Shown piece after piece: positions 21,718 to 34,753 of a DNA stretch of 64,000 bases (the first letter of the stretch is position 1; each line of letters opens with the position of its first letter). Made by a program: the position numbers and the translations under genes. Origin of the DNA: Lophium mytilinum (lineage: Eukaryota > Ascomycota > Dothideomycetes > Mytilinidiales > Mytilinidiaceae); contig MU004190.1 of NCBI GenBank assembly GCA_010093605.1, positions 1-64,000 on the forward strand, in the 5' to 3' direction. A model generated the notes under the pieces. The model was given only the letters and a program-made list of their open reading frames with translations. It was not told where the DNA came from and did not search any database.

Positions 21718-24700
21718 ATGGACGAGCAGCAATTTGTCCAGCTCCTCGAGAGCCTGCTCCAGCGTAATGTTGCCAGATATTCATACTGCTATGCTTCAGC
21801 TAACAGCTCACAGCGGACACGGAGCGCGTCAAGGCTGCCACATCGGCCCTGAACAAGAACTACTATACTTCTCCGCTCGCTCTTTCCGCCCTCCTCCAAA
21901 TCCTCGCCTCTCACCCCAAGCAGGAGCTGCGCCAGCTCGCCGCCGTTGAGATCAGGAAGCTCGTCCCAAGACACTGGCAAGCTTTGCCCGCCGACCAGAA
22001 AAGCACCTTGAGGAATCAGCTGTTCCAGGCTGCTCTCAACGAGAATGCCACCCTCGTTCGACACTCAGCTGCACGCGTCGTGGCCGCCATTGCTGCTATC
22101 GATTTCGAAGATGGAGAGTGGGCCGACCTCCCCGGCTACCTCCTTCAAGCTGCAACCAGCGAGACTGCGCGGCACAGAGAGATTGGGATGTACATACTTT
22201 TCACGCTACTCGAAGCTGTAGGAGACGAGTTCCCAGCAAACAACGCCGACCTATACAAGCTTTTCGCGACCACCATCCAGGACCCGGAGAGCGCAGAGGT
22301 CAGAATCAACACCATGCTCGCACTCAGCCGTCTTGCCATGATGCTGGATCCTGATGAAGACCCCAAGTCTCTCAAGCTGTTCCAGGACACCATTCCGGGC
22401 ATGGTCAAGGTCCTCAAGGCGACTGTCGATGAGGGCGACGAGGACCATGCCATGCAGGCATTCGAGGTTTTCCAAACACTCCTTGGGTGCGAGTCCGCGC
22501 TTCTCCAAAAGCACTTCGGCGACCTCCTTAAGTTCATGATAGAGTTGGCCTCTGCCACTTCGGTCGAAGATGATTATCGATCTCAAGCCCTAGGATTCCT
22601 GATGCAGTGTGTGCGTTACCGGAAACTCAAGGTCCAGAGCCTAAGACTAGGAGAAGAAATGACTCTCAAGGCACTTCAAATTGCGACCGAGTTCGGAGAT
22701 CTCACCAGCGACGATGAAGATCTCACTCCCGCGAGGTCAGCGTTGGGACTACTCGACATCCTTGCTTCTAGTCTACCGCCTAGTCAGGTCGTGGTCCCAT
22801 TGCTCAAGGCCATCGGCCCTTTCGTCACCAACCAAGATCCCGACTACAGGAGAGCTGGTATTCTTGCTCTAGGCATGTGTGTTGAAGGTGCCCCAGACTT
22901 CATCGCGACACAGCTCCACGAGATTCTTCCTATGGTTTTACACCTCCTCGAGGACCCCGAAGCCAAGGTGCGAGCCGCGGCTCTGAACGGCGTTGCGAGG
23001 TTGGCAGACGACCTCGCGGAGGACATGGGCAAGGAGCACGCTCGTCTGATCCCAGCATTGATTAAGAACTTCGACCTTGCGGTCAACGCTAGCCAGGGGG
23101 CCGAAAACGAGCGAAACTTGGAGATCATTAGAGGCAGTTGCAACGCCATCGACTCATTGATCGAGGGCTTGGACCCGGAAGATGCTGCCAAATACGTCCC
23201 GGAGCTCGTCCCGAGATTCAGCAGCGTATTCCAACACCCGGATTTCAAATCGCAGGTTGCAGCCGTGGGAGCAGTTGGTTCGATTGCCTCGGCTGCCGAG
23301 TCTGCCTTCCTACCGTACTTCGAACAGACCATGCATGCGTTAGCGCCCTACGTCGAAATCAAAGAGAGCCCGGATGATCTTGACCTCCGCGGTGTTGTGT
23401 GCGATTCCATGGGTAAGATGGCTTCTGCTGTCGGCGCTGAGCCATTCAAGCCATACGTTCTCCCGCTCATGAAGGCATCCGAGGAAGCTCTTCATCTCGA
23501 CCACCCCAGACTCAGAGAAACTAGCTACATCCTATGGAGCACTATGGCAAAGGTTTACGAGGAAGAGTTCTCACCTTACCTTGCCGGCGCTGTCAAGGGT
23601 CTCCAAGACTGTCTTCTACAAGAAGAAACTGACCTCGAAGTTCAGCTTGGCGAAGAAGCCAAGGACCTGCTCGGCCAAGAAGTCGTCGTGGCAGGACGGA
23701 AGGTCAAGGTTGCTGCTGCCACCGATGACGATGACGATGCTGAAGGTATGGAGGATATGGAAGACGACGAAGACTGGGACGATATCGGAGCTGTCACCGC
23801 TGTGGCTATGGAGAAAGAGATTGCCATTGAAGTTATCGGTGATATCATCACTCACACGAGACGTGAATTCCTTCCTTATCTCGAGAAGATTGTCACCAGC
23901 ACACTTGAGCTTATCGAGCACTCGTACGAAGGTGTCCGCAAAGCTGCCTTGGGAACGCTCTGGCGAACCTACGCCTGCCTCTGGGGCTTGGCCGAGGGTG
24001 CTGGAATGGCCCCATGGAAGCCTGGTGTCCCACTCCAGGTAGAACCCACGGAGGACCTTAAGAAGCTCGGTAGTCACATCATGACTGCGACGCTAGCAGT
24101 ATGGCAGGATGAGCTGGATCGGTGAGTTATTTTACGTTTATTTTGATGCACCATGAAAGGGCTCCAGCCTTGAAATGATGATTTAACATCGTTAATCCCA
24201 GCTCACTCAGACACACATGTTGCACAAGTGTACTCATGCGGTGGTTGCTGAGAACGCGAAAATCCTGATCTTCTCTCCATTCTTCAAATTTTTCCATCGT
24301 ACTATCTCTGTACTCGGAAGCTAATCGTAGGATTTCAGGGGCACCGTAACCGATATCAACCGCGATCTTGCGGCTACTTTGAAGCTGTGCGGTCCTGCAC
24401 TACTATACACAGACCAAGGCCTGGTTGTTCCTCAAGTCACACAGCAAATTCTTGCAATCCTCACCAAGCGCCATCCGTGCCAACAAGATGAAGGAGACGA
24501 GGCAGAGGATGACGTTCCAGAAGAATCATCAGAATACGACTGGTTGGTGATTGAGACTGCCACCGAAGTCATCACGTGCCTCTCTTGCGCGCTTGGTCCT
24601 GGGTTCGCGGAGCTGTGGAAGATATTCGAGAAGCCACTGCTCAAGTATGCTAGCAGCCAGGAATCAACCGAGCGAAGTGCTGCCGTCGGCTGCATTGCCG

Positions 24701-25305
24701 AGTGTATTGGCAACATGGAAGCCGCATGCACGCCGTACACGACTGGGCTGCTCAAGCTGTTGATTCATCGTCTTACAGACGAGGATTACGAGACCAAATC
24801 CAACGCCGTGTACGGTCTGGGTCTTCTCTGCGAGAAGTCGACCAACGAGCAGGAGATTCTAAAGAACTACCCCACAATCTTCCAGAAGCTAGAGCCCCTG
24901 CTCGACGACCAAGGTCAGCCACGTCTGCTCGACAACACGGCCGGCTGCGTCAGCCGCATGATCTCTCGGCATCCGAACCACATCCCCGTCTCAGAGGTGC
25001 TACCACGGTTGGTAGATCTCCTGCCACTGAGAGAGGACTTTGAAGAGAACAAGCCGATCTTCAAGATGGTGGTGCAGTTGTGTGAGTAGCTCCCCGCCGC
25101 GAGCCCAGCGCAACCTTTATGGGAAACATTTGGAATACGGTGCTGACGGACGGGAATTGTAGACCAAGCGAACGACGCGACGATTACGCAGCTCACGCCA
25201 AGACTGATGCCGGTGTTCCAGAAGGTGCTTGGGCCGCCGGAGGAGCAGCTGGAGGACGAGACGAGGAGTCAGGTTGTGGAGTTGGTAAAGTACCTTCAGA
25301 AGTAG
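21718..25305 (+). CDS. KAP123: Karyopherin, importin beta-4 (Kap123-like)
   Basis: Four exons, 21718-21763, 21814-24121, 24339-25081 and 25163-25305, all with GT-AG borders and matching phases, encode 1079 residues. The first exon gives an importin-like start (MDEQQFVQLLESLLQ) and the splice leads into DTERVKAATSALNKNYY. The protein is made of HEAT-type helical repeats throughout. An acidic loop (DDDDDAEGMEDMEDDEDWDD) sits near residue 670, as in Kap123/importin-4, where such loops help release cargo. The family imports ribosomal proteins and histones into the nucleus. The second intron, at 217 nt, is much longer than others in the window. Confidence 0.93.
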
Positions 25306-26356
25306 AGGAGTGGTGGGAACCAAAGGATGGGTTTGGGGGCGATCCGGGTCAGGGTCGGGCTTAGGGCTACTAGGCGAAGCGGTGACGATATACACGAAAA
25401 GCACGATCGGACGGATGAGACATGGACTCGTTGATACCACTTTTACGGCCCTTGGGTATGAGACGGAGGGGAATGGATGGGTTGCAGAGCAGATGCTAGC
25501 AGAGTCGTACATACCCCGCTTGCTCTGGAAAGGATCTGAAAAATGCAACAGATATCTTCCCAGTCGCTGAGAGACTGCAGAAGTGTTTCGCTCATCTGAA
25601 CTCATCGACAACCTTTTTCGTGCACCTGAGAAACAGCCGTCGGCCTTCACCAAAGACATGGAGGCCCGTGCGTCGGGTAATCCCTACCAGCTAACCTTAA
25701 CAACACCATGTCTTCGGACTTTGACACAGGCTGATGGCCGCACTGCACCGCAGCCGCAGCCCACGGATGATGCCCGTCTCACTTCACGTGGTGGCCGTGA
25801 AGTCCGCGCACTGTACGAGCCGTTGCCACAGCGCACACTGCTCATTGGAGGGTTGAAACGTTTGTGGCGACCTGCGTCACGACCAGCGCGCCGATCCGGC
25901 AGGTGAACACCGGAGGGACGCGATAGCGCCTAGGAAAGATGGCTCAAGCGGGTTAGGATAGCCCAGGGATAGTGGTTAAACATCTGCACGCACGCTGTAC
26001 GCTACGGACTTTGAGTAGGTGCTGCGTTGGGGCGCCAGCGAATGGGACGCGGGGAAATGCGAAACAGCGTGAGGCTGCGGCTTTGGGCTATTGTTACTTC
26101 TATGCTAATGTTTCTCGCGGACTGTGGTGCTGGTGAGGAGGCAATATTCTCATTTTTCTACGGTTCTCTGAAGCTCTGTGTTTAGTGGAAAGACACGTCG
26201 TTTGGGTCTGTTACTGAGATCTCGGTTCTTTGCCACCCCCTTGTGGTGTCTTTGCTCGTTGTTGATGGGCTGTTCAATCCGTGCTCTGGTAGCGTTCCAG
26301 TATCCTCGTCCTCGGTGACCTAGATACCCTCTCGGAGGACTGTGGACGTCGTCGAG
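25306..26356. other. Intergenic, no gene seen
   Basis: About 1 kb. Short frames occur on both strands but none has a recognisable product. Confidence 0.55.
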
Positions 26357-27907
26357 ATGGCACGAGATACGCAAGTAAGAGGTGGAGCGAGCAGCGGGAG
26401 TCACAGTGATGATGTGCAGATTGCTGCGTGGCTTCTCTTCGTTGCTGCTCTTGTTGGTGTTGGAGGTCACTTCGTCGTGAAGTGGATCCGGGCACGGAAA
26501 GCAAGAGTACGGCGGGTGAACTGGGATGACGTTGCGCTTGCGGCTGCTTTGGTGGGTGATTTTCTTTTATTTGGTCGTTGATTGCAATGGAAGCTCACAG
26601 TGTGTAGGTTCTCGCATTAGGCCAGACGATAGCAGTGTCGGTGCAAGCGAATAGTGCTCTGGGTAGACATCTTTCGATCTTGAGTACGGATCAGGTCAAC
26701 ACGTTCCAAGCAGTATGCACGGCTTCATCCAAGTATACGAAGTTTTATGCTAACAGTTTTCAGGCCCAATATGCGGCTACGATGCTCTACATTCTGTCCA
26801 TCGGGTCAACAAGGGTTTCGATATGGCTCTTCGTACGGCAAATCGTTCAAGAAAAACGCCAGAAATGGATAGCTACGGCCATGGGAGCATTCTGCCTGCT
26901 TTGGACCCTCACAGCATTCATCGCTGCTGCAGTCCCCTGCGATGAACCAAACCCGTGGAAGTTTCTAGGAAACCAATGCTACGATAGACTTGCATTCGCA
27001 CGCTACGCTGCCTCCTCCAACATCGTGGTCGAACTGTCTTCAATTGCCGTTCCCTTTCTCCTCCTCAGAAGTCGGGGAAATCAACGCTGGACCGCTCTAG
27101 CTTTCTCCTCCCGCTTCCTGTAAGCCCCTTCCCACCTCCCTTCACAGCCCCTGTTCTAACCTCCCGATCAGCCTCATCGCAACCTTAATCCCCCAACTCT
27201 ACTACAGCAACACCCTCTCAACCGCCTCCTCCACCTCCACCGACTTCACCTTCCAGGCCTGGTCCCTAACCACCTGCACCCAACTCGCCCAATCCCTCGC
27301 CCTCCTCACTGCCTGCCTCCCCTCCTCCGTCCGCCACCTTTTCCCCGCCAAGCCGGGCCCCATCATCCGCCACATCCAATGGGACCACACCCACCCCACC
27401 GTCTCCACCACGCCCGGCTTCCCGCCACCCCCCTACCCAACCCGCCCGCCACTCGTGAAGACCAAAACAAGCTACGGCTACGTCGCGCCCCTTGCCACCT
27501 ACCACTTCACCGGCAAACGCACCAACTCAGGCGACCTCTCTCTCTCCTCCTCGAAAACCTCCTCTTCCACCTCCACCTCGCACGACGAAAAACACCAACA
27601 CCGGGAAAGCGCGTTCGAGGACGTCTTCGAGCGCCGCTGGAACGTCCCCTCCATCGCCGTCTCCGAGCCGCGCGAGCCGCCGCCGACGAGCATGGAGGAG
27701 ATTGGCGTGCTGCCGGGGTGCGAGATGTGGGGGAATGAGACGGATGGCGAGCAGGGGGAGCGGGCCGAGTTGGAGCTGCAGCGGTGTCGGGCTAGGGGGA
27801 GTGGCGTCAGTTATGTGTTTGAGAGGGATAAGGTGATTAGTTTGCCGCCGATAAGTACGCCGAATTGGGAAGGGAGGGGGCATGAGGGGTTTTCGTTTGG
27901 GGCGTAA
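26357..27907 (+). CDS. Rhodopsin-like fungal integral membrane protein
   Basis: Exons 26357-26551, 26608-26712, 26764-27119 and 27172-27907 give 463 residues. The second intron (51 nt, GTATGC...TTTCAG) is stop-free and could be read through. The N-terminal 300 residues form hydrophobic helices, for example IAAWLLFVAALVGVGGHFVV and ATAMGAFCLLWTLTAFIAAA. The family's R-x-N-WDD block appears as RRVNWDDVALAAAL after the first helix, and a conserved CDEPNPWKFLGNQC segment lies between later helices. The C-terminal 180 residues are a Ser/Pro-rich cytoplasmic tail. The layout fits the fungal Rhodopsin-fold/Pth11-related family of plasma-membrane proteins. No CFEM domain is present and the ligand is unknown. 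Confidence 0.75.
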
Positions 27908-29598
27908 AGGGGGTTGGGAAAGGGAGGTGTTGATTGGGGGGGTTTTGCGGTTTAGCGTTAGATGGAGTTTGGAATGGGTTGTAGGCGCAGAAAATGTATT
28001 TCTTGTTCTAGTTTCTGTTGATCGAGCTTCTGTGGTATGGGGGTGTGGTGTGGTGTCGGTGACTGTTATTTCGGGCGGCGTTGCTTGGTTCGTTATTCAA
28101 CAACTAAGCTAATGTCGTTTTCAATTTCCGAAGCTCGAAAGTGATGGTAAGTTCGACACTACGGAGTCCGTGTATAAAAGGAACACGAGATTTGGCGGTG
28201 GCTTTCCACCAACGTCTTCCAAACCATGCTCTTGTACCTGGGTAGGTGGCAGTTCGTGCATCTTACCTAAATACGTACAGCACGTGACTAGACAAGCCTG
28301 CAGCGTTCAGGCTATGCTTCGCATATTTCCAGTTTTTGACAAAGTTCAGGAGCTAGGCAGAGCTTTTTTTCATGTCCTGTCTATATCTTGGGATAGGACT
28401 AGAGCTCATGTCTAATCTTGCTCTTCTGATGACACTCACTTGTGCTGAAGCTGTAGTGGATTTGAGAATCATGGTTTGATTCTCTTACAGTCTGCAATTT
28501 TCGAACACTTTCATCCGTGGGATTCAAGTTGGTAGATGAAATCTTATAGATATGCATGGAACTAATCGTTGTGTATATATATATATTAATCCAGCGCTGT
28601 GAAAGTAGCGTCTGTAGCTTCCAAATGCAACCAAAACTCTACAGTCAGAGAGAGCTGGGCACGATCTCTAGTCTCTGCCAACGCGATTGAATGTTAGTCA
28701 AAGAACAATACCGCACATCATGTCCAAAGTAACACTCCGTCTATTGCTTGCTTCCTCTCACATTGCTCGTCCTCCTATTCGCCTCCTCGCTCCTTTCTTT
28801 AACGGCCATTCCCGTGACCGTTCCCGCCTAGCTTTCCGCCCGACTACACTTCAAAATCGGCACCACTACTCCCTCCAAAACAAGATGCCACACTCTTCTC
28901 TACGACGTCCATCAGCATTCTCCAAGGTATCCCAGCTTATAAACCGGCTTCATGTTCGCCCGCGGCCGCCCTTTACCGCCCTTCACCGAGCTCGAGCACC
29001 GAAAGGCCGATCTCACCATGAACTTCATCCCCGCTTGTCTCTCGATGACAGCCTCGGAGTTAAGCATCGAGTCATGCTTAAGCAGCTGGCCAATCAAAAT
29101 AGCCGACGTATGGAGACTCCTGATACCCTTGCATTATTCTTGATGGACCTGATCGGGTTAGTGCGAGTCTGGAACTACACAAGGGACGGGAGGCTTGCGG
29201 CGAGGAGGCTCGATTGAACGGGCCCTTGGCACGTTTGCCAGTGCGAGATCTCAGGTCAAATGAACACTACTGTCGTAGTTATTGATTTTCTTTGAGCCGG
29301 GGTGGTTTTGCGGAGAAATGCTGTGCTGATCCCTCTACCCCTGTGCAGATTTGACTGGGGAAAACACAAACGAGGTCAGAAACGTCCTAGCAATCTGGGG
29401 ACGCGTTGATGCCGCTCGATACCCCTCTCCTTGACCCTGTATAGCAGATGCCGGAGCTTATGAAGCAGTATGCCAGGGGAGCGTAGTTGGTTTAAAGAAT
29501 GGACGGGCCGAAGTGCGGGCGCAGTGCCCAGCTGCTGTTCCCTTTTTACATCTATAGTTTTAGCAGCCGTTGTGGCTTGAAGATAGCACCCATTGATT
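27908..29598. other. Intergenic, one weak ORF
   Basis: About 1.7 kb. It contains a (TA)n microsatellite near 28570 and a weak ORF at 28687-29217 listed separately. Nothing else is recognised. Confidence 0.5.
28687..29217 (+). CDS. Doubtful ORF, unknown
   Basis: A frame of 176 codons with a basic, Arg/Ser/Leu-rich N-terminus that could pass as a mitochondrial presequence, and a C-terminal LALFLMDLIGLVRVWNYTRD segment. An overlapping frame at 28952 competes with it. No family is recognised. The composition is odd and I consider it more likely noise or a relic than a working gene. Confidence 0.2.
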   Translation: MNVSQRTIPHIMSKVTLRLLLASSHIARPPIRLLAPFFNGHSRDRSRLAFRPTTLQNRHHYSLQNKMPHSSLRRPSAFSKVSQLINRLHVRPRPPFTALHRARAPKGRSHHELHPRLSLDDSLGVKHRVMLKQLANQNSRRMETPDTLALFLMDLIGLVRVWNYTRDGRLAARRLD

Positions 29599-31609
29599 AT
29601 GCAGGACCATGAGAAGTTCGAGGAGAAGGAGAAGGATGTGTCCCATATCGACGACGTGTTAGAGAAGCCGCACTTGGAAGATGGTGCTGAGGTGCTAGAG
29701 AATACCTTTAAACTGACGCCTCACCTTATCGGTAGTGTTATAGTAAGTCTGAGCCAAAGCTTGATTGAACTACCAGTCGATTGCAGTCTGCTGATGACAC
29801 CATAAACTTCAAGGCTTTGATGATCGGCTACAACGGCGCTGGCTTTTCCCTCTCTCTAGTCGGTCCCATCATTGGCACCATTAACAAGGACTTGGGATCA
29901 AAACCATACTACGCCTGGATCGCGATCGCGTGGAATATCGCCAATGCCATCTCCGTCACCGTCTCGGGTCGTTTGATGGACATATTTGGCCGTCGATATC
30001 TTATGATCTTTGGCAATTTACTGGGAGTAGTCGCCTGCATCGTCGCTGGAACAGCAGACTCGGTCGGTGTTGTCATTTGTGGGGTTACCATTCTTGGATA
30101 CGCGACAGGATTCCAGCTCCAGGCGACGGCTGCGATTGCTGAGTTGGTCCCGAATAAGTACCGTCCCGCAGTGACCGGCCTCGTTGCGTTTTCACTTCTT
30201 ATTCCTGCTGCCTTTGGTGCGCCAATAGGTATGTCGCACGTCTTCGTTTTGCTACTGCGTTGAAAACGAGCTGTACGCTAATGCGTGTCGAAGCTTACCA
30301 CCTCATCGGACACGCCACCTGGCGATGGAGTTTCTGGATCACACTCATTGTAGACGCAGTTGCCTGCGTTCTCCTCACCCTGGTGTATTTCCCTCCGACT
30401 TTTGGTCAGAAACACAGCTTGGACCACAAGACCAAATGGCGCCAGGTGGCTGAATTTGACTTCTTCGGCCTGTTCCTCTTCATTGGAAGCTTGATATCCC
30501 TCTTGCTGGGTATCAACTGGGGCGGCTCGACTCACCCCTGGAAAAGCGCCCACGTGATCGTCCCCATCGTAATTGGAGGATTTGGTCTCATAGCGTTTGG
30601 GTTTTACGAAGCATTGATGCCGCTCAAAGCAGCCCTTATCCCGCAGGCGCTGCTGGCGGATGTGCGGGGCTTCGATGTTGTCATCGTCACGATTTTCGTG
30701 GCTGGAATGCTGTTATACAGTCTCCAGGTCTTATGGCCGACCCAGATCCAGACTATGTATACTACTGATACGATGAGGATCGGATGGATAAGCTGCACGT
30801 TTTCAGCAGCTACTAACGTAGGGGCACTGGCTTTGGGCGCGGTCCTCGCGAAAATTGGACACGCTCGTCTGATCTATGTCGTTGTCGTTGCACTAGAGAC
30901 GGCTTTTGTTGCTGGCATGGCGGGAATGAGTAGGTTCTCCTTCTCCTTCTGCAGTTCGCAGGTGGCTAATGGATTCTCATCACAGCTCCCGAGACGCTAG
31001 GAGGCGCAGTGACGCTCGTAGCATTGGCAGGCCTTTGCGTCGGGTGTGTCAACCTGATCAGCGTAACGATGATCATACTTCGGTGTCGCGATGAGTATAT
31101 CGGAGTTGCAGTGGGCCTCGCTGGAACGGCGCGGACCGTTGGAGGAGCAATTGCAACAGCTATTTACTCGACTGTTTTGAACAACAAGGTTACAGAAGTT
31201 CTCCCAACGAAGGTTGCAGAAGCGGTGGTGCCACTCGGATTCAAGGTGCAGGATCTCTCCGAGCTGATTACGGCGTTGTTGGAGGGTAGTCCGACTGGGC
31301 TTGAGAAGGTTCCGGGTATTTCTCCACGCATTATCAGCAGCGCGGCATCTGCAGTCAAGGATTCTTACGGCGAGGGCTTCAAGTAAGTCCATTTGATTGT
31401 GATGTACTGGTGTTATTGGTGAACATGGCTGACTAGAAATCTTCAGGTTAATATATCTAATTAGCATTGCGTTTGGCGCTGTAGCCTTAATATCTGCTAT
31501 TGGGACCAAGAATATAGATGATACATTGACGGACCATCTGGCGGTAGAATTGAACCAGGGTCGTCACACGGAAGAATCGAAAGAGACAAAAGAGTCAAAA
31601 GAGCCGTAG
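29599..31609 (+). CDS. MFS efflux transporter, TRI12/siderophore type
   Basis: Five exons, 29599-29742, 29787-30228, 30294-30929, 30986-31382 and 31447-31609, encode 593 residues. Length and layout fit the 14-helix DHA2-like TRI12 family, which exports toxins or siderophores across the plasma membrane. After an acidic cytoplasmic N-terminus come ALMIGYNGAGFSLSLVGPII and the motif A-like GRLMDIFGRRYLMIFGNLLG. Then comes the motif C-like ATGFQLQATAAIAELVPNKY, and late in the protein AVGLAGTARTVGGAIATAIY. All introns are 44-65 nt. No biosynthetic partner lies next to it, so the substrate is unknown. The ORF is intact. Confidence 0.88.
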
Positions 31610-32404
31610 ACTCAGCCTGGGCACTGTCGTCAGCTAGGCGCGGTACACGCTCTTGAACCGCCCTCAACTCACTTGTAGGGCTACTCAAGAAACTAGATTA
31701 GTGGATTCTCGATCCATAGGAATCAAAACTTCGCTGCAATGTCAACTGTTAGAGAAGAAACCTGTGACATCAACTCAGGCCCCAATAATGAAATGAACCT
31801 AGGGTCCTACATAACTACTCTGACTTTTGGAGATATGCAAAGGAGATACAGAATACGTAAAGGGCGTCCAATTCGTTCCTTTCTTGGAATCTTACGCGGC
31901 GAACTGTTGATCAGCCTGGTGAGGCTGTGCTGCAGCGGATCGGATCGCGGCAGGGCTTAGGAGCGATGAGCTAACGGGCAACGCGGCCACTGGGTAGCTT
32001 GAGGAGAACAATGGTAGCTCCGTGCCTACGGGCGTTTCAGAGTAAGACCAAGTCGCCATCATGCAGATGGGAGTGGTGAATAATGGTGAGGAATCAATGA
32101 TAGAGAGACTTGAGAGACGTCGTTGGTCCCGAAATACACTCGAGGTGGCCCGAGCGCCAAGCTGTCATGGGGGCTGTTCGTTCACCAATTCACAGCCTCA
32201 AAGCCCCGCGGGTCCACGCGTTTGACTCGCACCATGTTTGAGCACTCCTGTGGCGCTGTTATATTGCTGCCAGCCCTCCTCCCGCAGCCATCCAGCACCA
32301 CCAGAAACCCATCCACAGGCTCTGGCAGAGTAACATGAAGCCATGCTGGACGAAAACCTCCCCAGTACGCGCCTCTGTTTAGATAACTATGCCCGAAAGC
32401 TAAC
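31610..32404. other. Intergenic, no gene seen
   Basis: About 0.8 kb lies between the transporter and the next gene. Only short frames without resemblance are present. Confidence 0.55.
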
Positions 32405-33958
32405 ATGTACATAGCCTTCTACATAAAGCCTTCGACGGATGCCGTCAAACATCACCAATCTTTCTACTACACCCAATATGGGTCCGAGCCCGAAGCCTCC
32501 TACTCCCTGCACTACCTCGATCCCTCGACAAACGAAGCAAAGAACACCTACGCTGCCGCCATCTTCGACGCGCACAACCCCGACGTCCTCTTCGCTGAAA
32601 TTCTCGTGAAGCCAGGATGGACTCAGCCCTCGCTGTCCCAGGAAGACATTCGGAGGAATGGAGGGGTGCCTCCGCCCCCTCAGCCCATCATGCCCACCGA
32701 GTTCGCTATACAGCTCTACAATCCTGATCAGGAGGTGATGATCAGGCAACAGACTGGGAAATGGGGCGGGAGCAACAGCTACGAGTTCAGCATGCCTCAA
32801 AGCTCGTTCCGGACTCCCAGCGCGTCTACGCTGGATCGAAGCCAGAATGACCCTGCAGCCGACGCGGCGACGCCCAAGATCCTCTTCGTCTGGAGGAAGG
32901 AGAGCAAGCTCTCGAAGAACATGACGTGTTTCCTTACGGGCAAGTCTACAGATCCTACCGGAAAGAAGAATCGGAGCAAGGAGCCGGACATTGCGATCGC
33001 TATGTTTGAAGGCTTGAAGGCCATCACGATTTTGGAGTCGAACCTATACAGGGTGGACATGGAGGACTACAAAGGGCTGGAGGTTGTCCTGTTACTTGGG
33101 GCTGCAGCTATTAGAGACATATACTTTGGGGACGCGAAAGCGGCATTCCATATTATCGATCCTGCCACGCGAAAGAATAGCGGAGGTATCATGGGAAGGA
33201 AGAACTCGTCACCTATACAACCAGTAGTAACACCTCCGCTGACTGGCAGAGCCACGGCGCAACCGCAATTTCCTCTACGACCCGGACCTAAAGGAGCTGC
33301 TACCGGTGCTCTATACAACCAATCGTCGCGAAATGAGACACAACGTCAGAGTCTACCTCCGATTAACACGGGAAACACACCACCTCCGCGCTTTGACCCT
33401 CGCAAGCAATGGGAGATCGAAGCCGAGACTGCACGTCTCAAGGCCCAGGTAGAGGCAGAGGATAAGGAGCGCAAGAGGCTCCAGGACATTGAGAGGCGAA
33501 AGCGGTTAAAGGCCGAGGAAGAGGAGTCAAAGAAGACGAAGAGATTCCTCGAGACCGAAGAACGAGAGCAACGCCGACGTCAAGCACAGGTTGATAAGGA
33601 AACGGAGCGGTTGCGAAGGAAATATGGCGACCAGGGTAGTCTTGCTCCGCCTGCTCAGCAGTCCCATCGGCACTCTACTCCCAGTATACAATTCCAAGCA
33701 CCGATTCAACAACAACACCGCCAGTCATATGCTCCTGCGCAACCCCCAGGAGCAAACAATCCTTACCTACAAGCTCCCGCCGCTGGTAGGCCGACTCCTT
33801 CTCAGAGCTCCTTCTTCGGTGGTGGGGGGACTATACGACCTGACAACGGCCAAAGGCTAAACAGCGGCCAGAAAAAGAAGAGTTTCTGGAGGTTGAGAAG
33901 TCATAGCGAACTTGAGAGCCCGAACACTCTGCGCAAAAAACAGAGTAGCATGTTTTAG
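32405..33958 (+). CDS. Conserved-looking fungal protein with coiled coil, unknown
   Basis: A single-exon ORF of 517 residues. The first 250 residues look globular: MYIAFYIKPSTDAVKHHQSF at the start, VWRKESKLSKNMTCFLTGKS near 165, and EPDIAIAMFEGLKAITILES then VVLLLGAAAIRDIYFGDAK near 200-240. A Pro/Gln-rich linker follows. A strongly charged coiled coil occupies about residues 340-410 (ETARLKAQVEAEDKERKRLQ). A Gln/Pro-rich tail ends in a basic segment. I do not know the function. The layout would suit a scaffold or cytoskeleton- or membrane-linked adaptor, but this is inference. Confidence 0.75.
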   Translation: MYIAFYIKPSTDAVKHHQSFYYTQYGSEPEASYSLHYLDPSTNEAKNTYAAAIFDAHNPDVLFAEILVKPGWTQPSLSQEDIRRNGGVPPPPQPIMPTEFAIQLYNPDQEVMIRQQTGKWGGSNSYEFSMPQSSFRTPSASTLDRSQNDPAADAATPKILFVWRKESKLSKNMTCFLTGKSTDPTGKKNRSKEPDIAIAMFEGLKAITILESNLYRVDMEDYKGLEVVLLLGAAAIRDIYFGDAKAAFHIIDPATRKNSGGIMGRKNSSPIQPVVTPPLTGRATAQPQFPLRPGPKGAATGALYNQSSRNETQRQSLPPINTGNTPPPRFDPRKQWEIEAETARLKAQVEAEDKERKRLQDIERRKRLKAEEEESKKTKRFLETEEREQRRRQAQVDKETERLRRKYGDQGSLAPPAQQSHRHSTPSIQFQAPIQQQHRQSYAPAQPPGANNPYLQAPAAGRPTPSQSSFFGGGGTIRPDNGQRLNSGQKKKSFWRLRSHSELESPNTLRKKQSSMF

Positions 33959-34753
33959 CAAAAATTTATAACTCGGTAACGTCCTCCGAGCTGCATAGCG
34001 GGATATCGGCGTAGGTTTTCATTCTTTTAGATGGTCACGATATACCTTTCGAATTCGTCCCCGGAAATCCTTGTGACTTCTCCTTTCAGGGTCTCCCCTA
34101 GATATTTCAATTCAATCTATGGTTATCCTCATCAATTTCTTTACTCTATCTTAAATGAAGCTCTGTGATCATTTTGCCAGTCGTTGAGTTAGTCAATCCA
34201 AGCCGAGCTTTTTCTCGTAAGCGATGCCTTTATGCTGAGGCGGCTTCTTTTAAGTCAGCCCATTCGGTATTTGATCATCTTTCCATTCGTGTGGGCCCAA
34301 TTTCGAAATGCCTGTGATCTTTCAGACCAGTCAATGACCTAACAGTTGCCTAGAACAGGTACGCTTCAACCGCACCATCAATACAGATCCGGCTTTTTTA
34401 ATGCGACTATCTTGCAGGTCTTCGTTTCTCCCCTGTCCCTGCCGTATTTGATCTAAGACGTATGGTGATGCGTTTTGAATATTCCTGGGTATTTACGTGT
34501 GTTCGTTTTCTATCAAAGAAATTTCGAGAAAGTCGTCCGCTTGCGTTTTCGTAAAACTCAACCAATCGACTAGCAAGCCTAACGCCTTTGTTCACGATCT
34601 CGGTCATGACTATAATCAAGACCGTAAGGTGGACAAGGCAACATTATCAGTTTTAAGAGCCCATAATATCTTGTTATGTCACGTGGATGTCACGAGATCC
34701 CCGCACAACAACGGTTTTAAGATGTAATTTACATTGTATACTCAGACAATAGG
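33959..34753. other. Intergenic, no gene seen
   Basis: AT-rich in places; no supportable ORF. The region near 34500-34740 could hold an upstream exon of the candidate membrane-protein relic that follows, but I could not define one. Confidence 0.5.

Noticed and set aside
27527-27883. Minus-strand Pro/Arg/Leu-rich frame
   Set aside because: Shadow of the Ser/Glu-rich C-terminal tail of the membrane protein on the plus strand.
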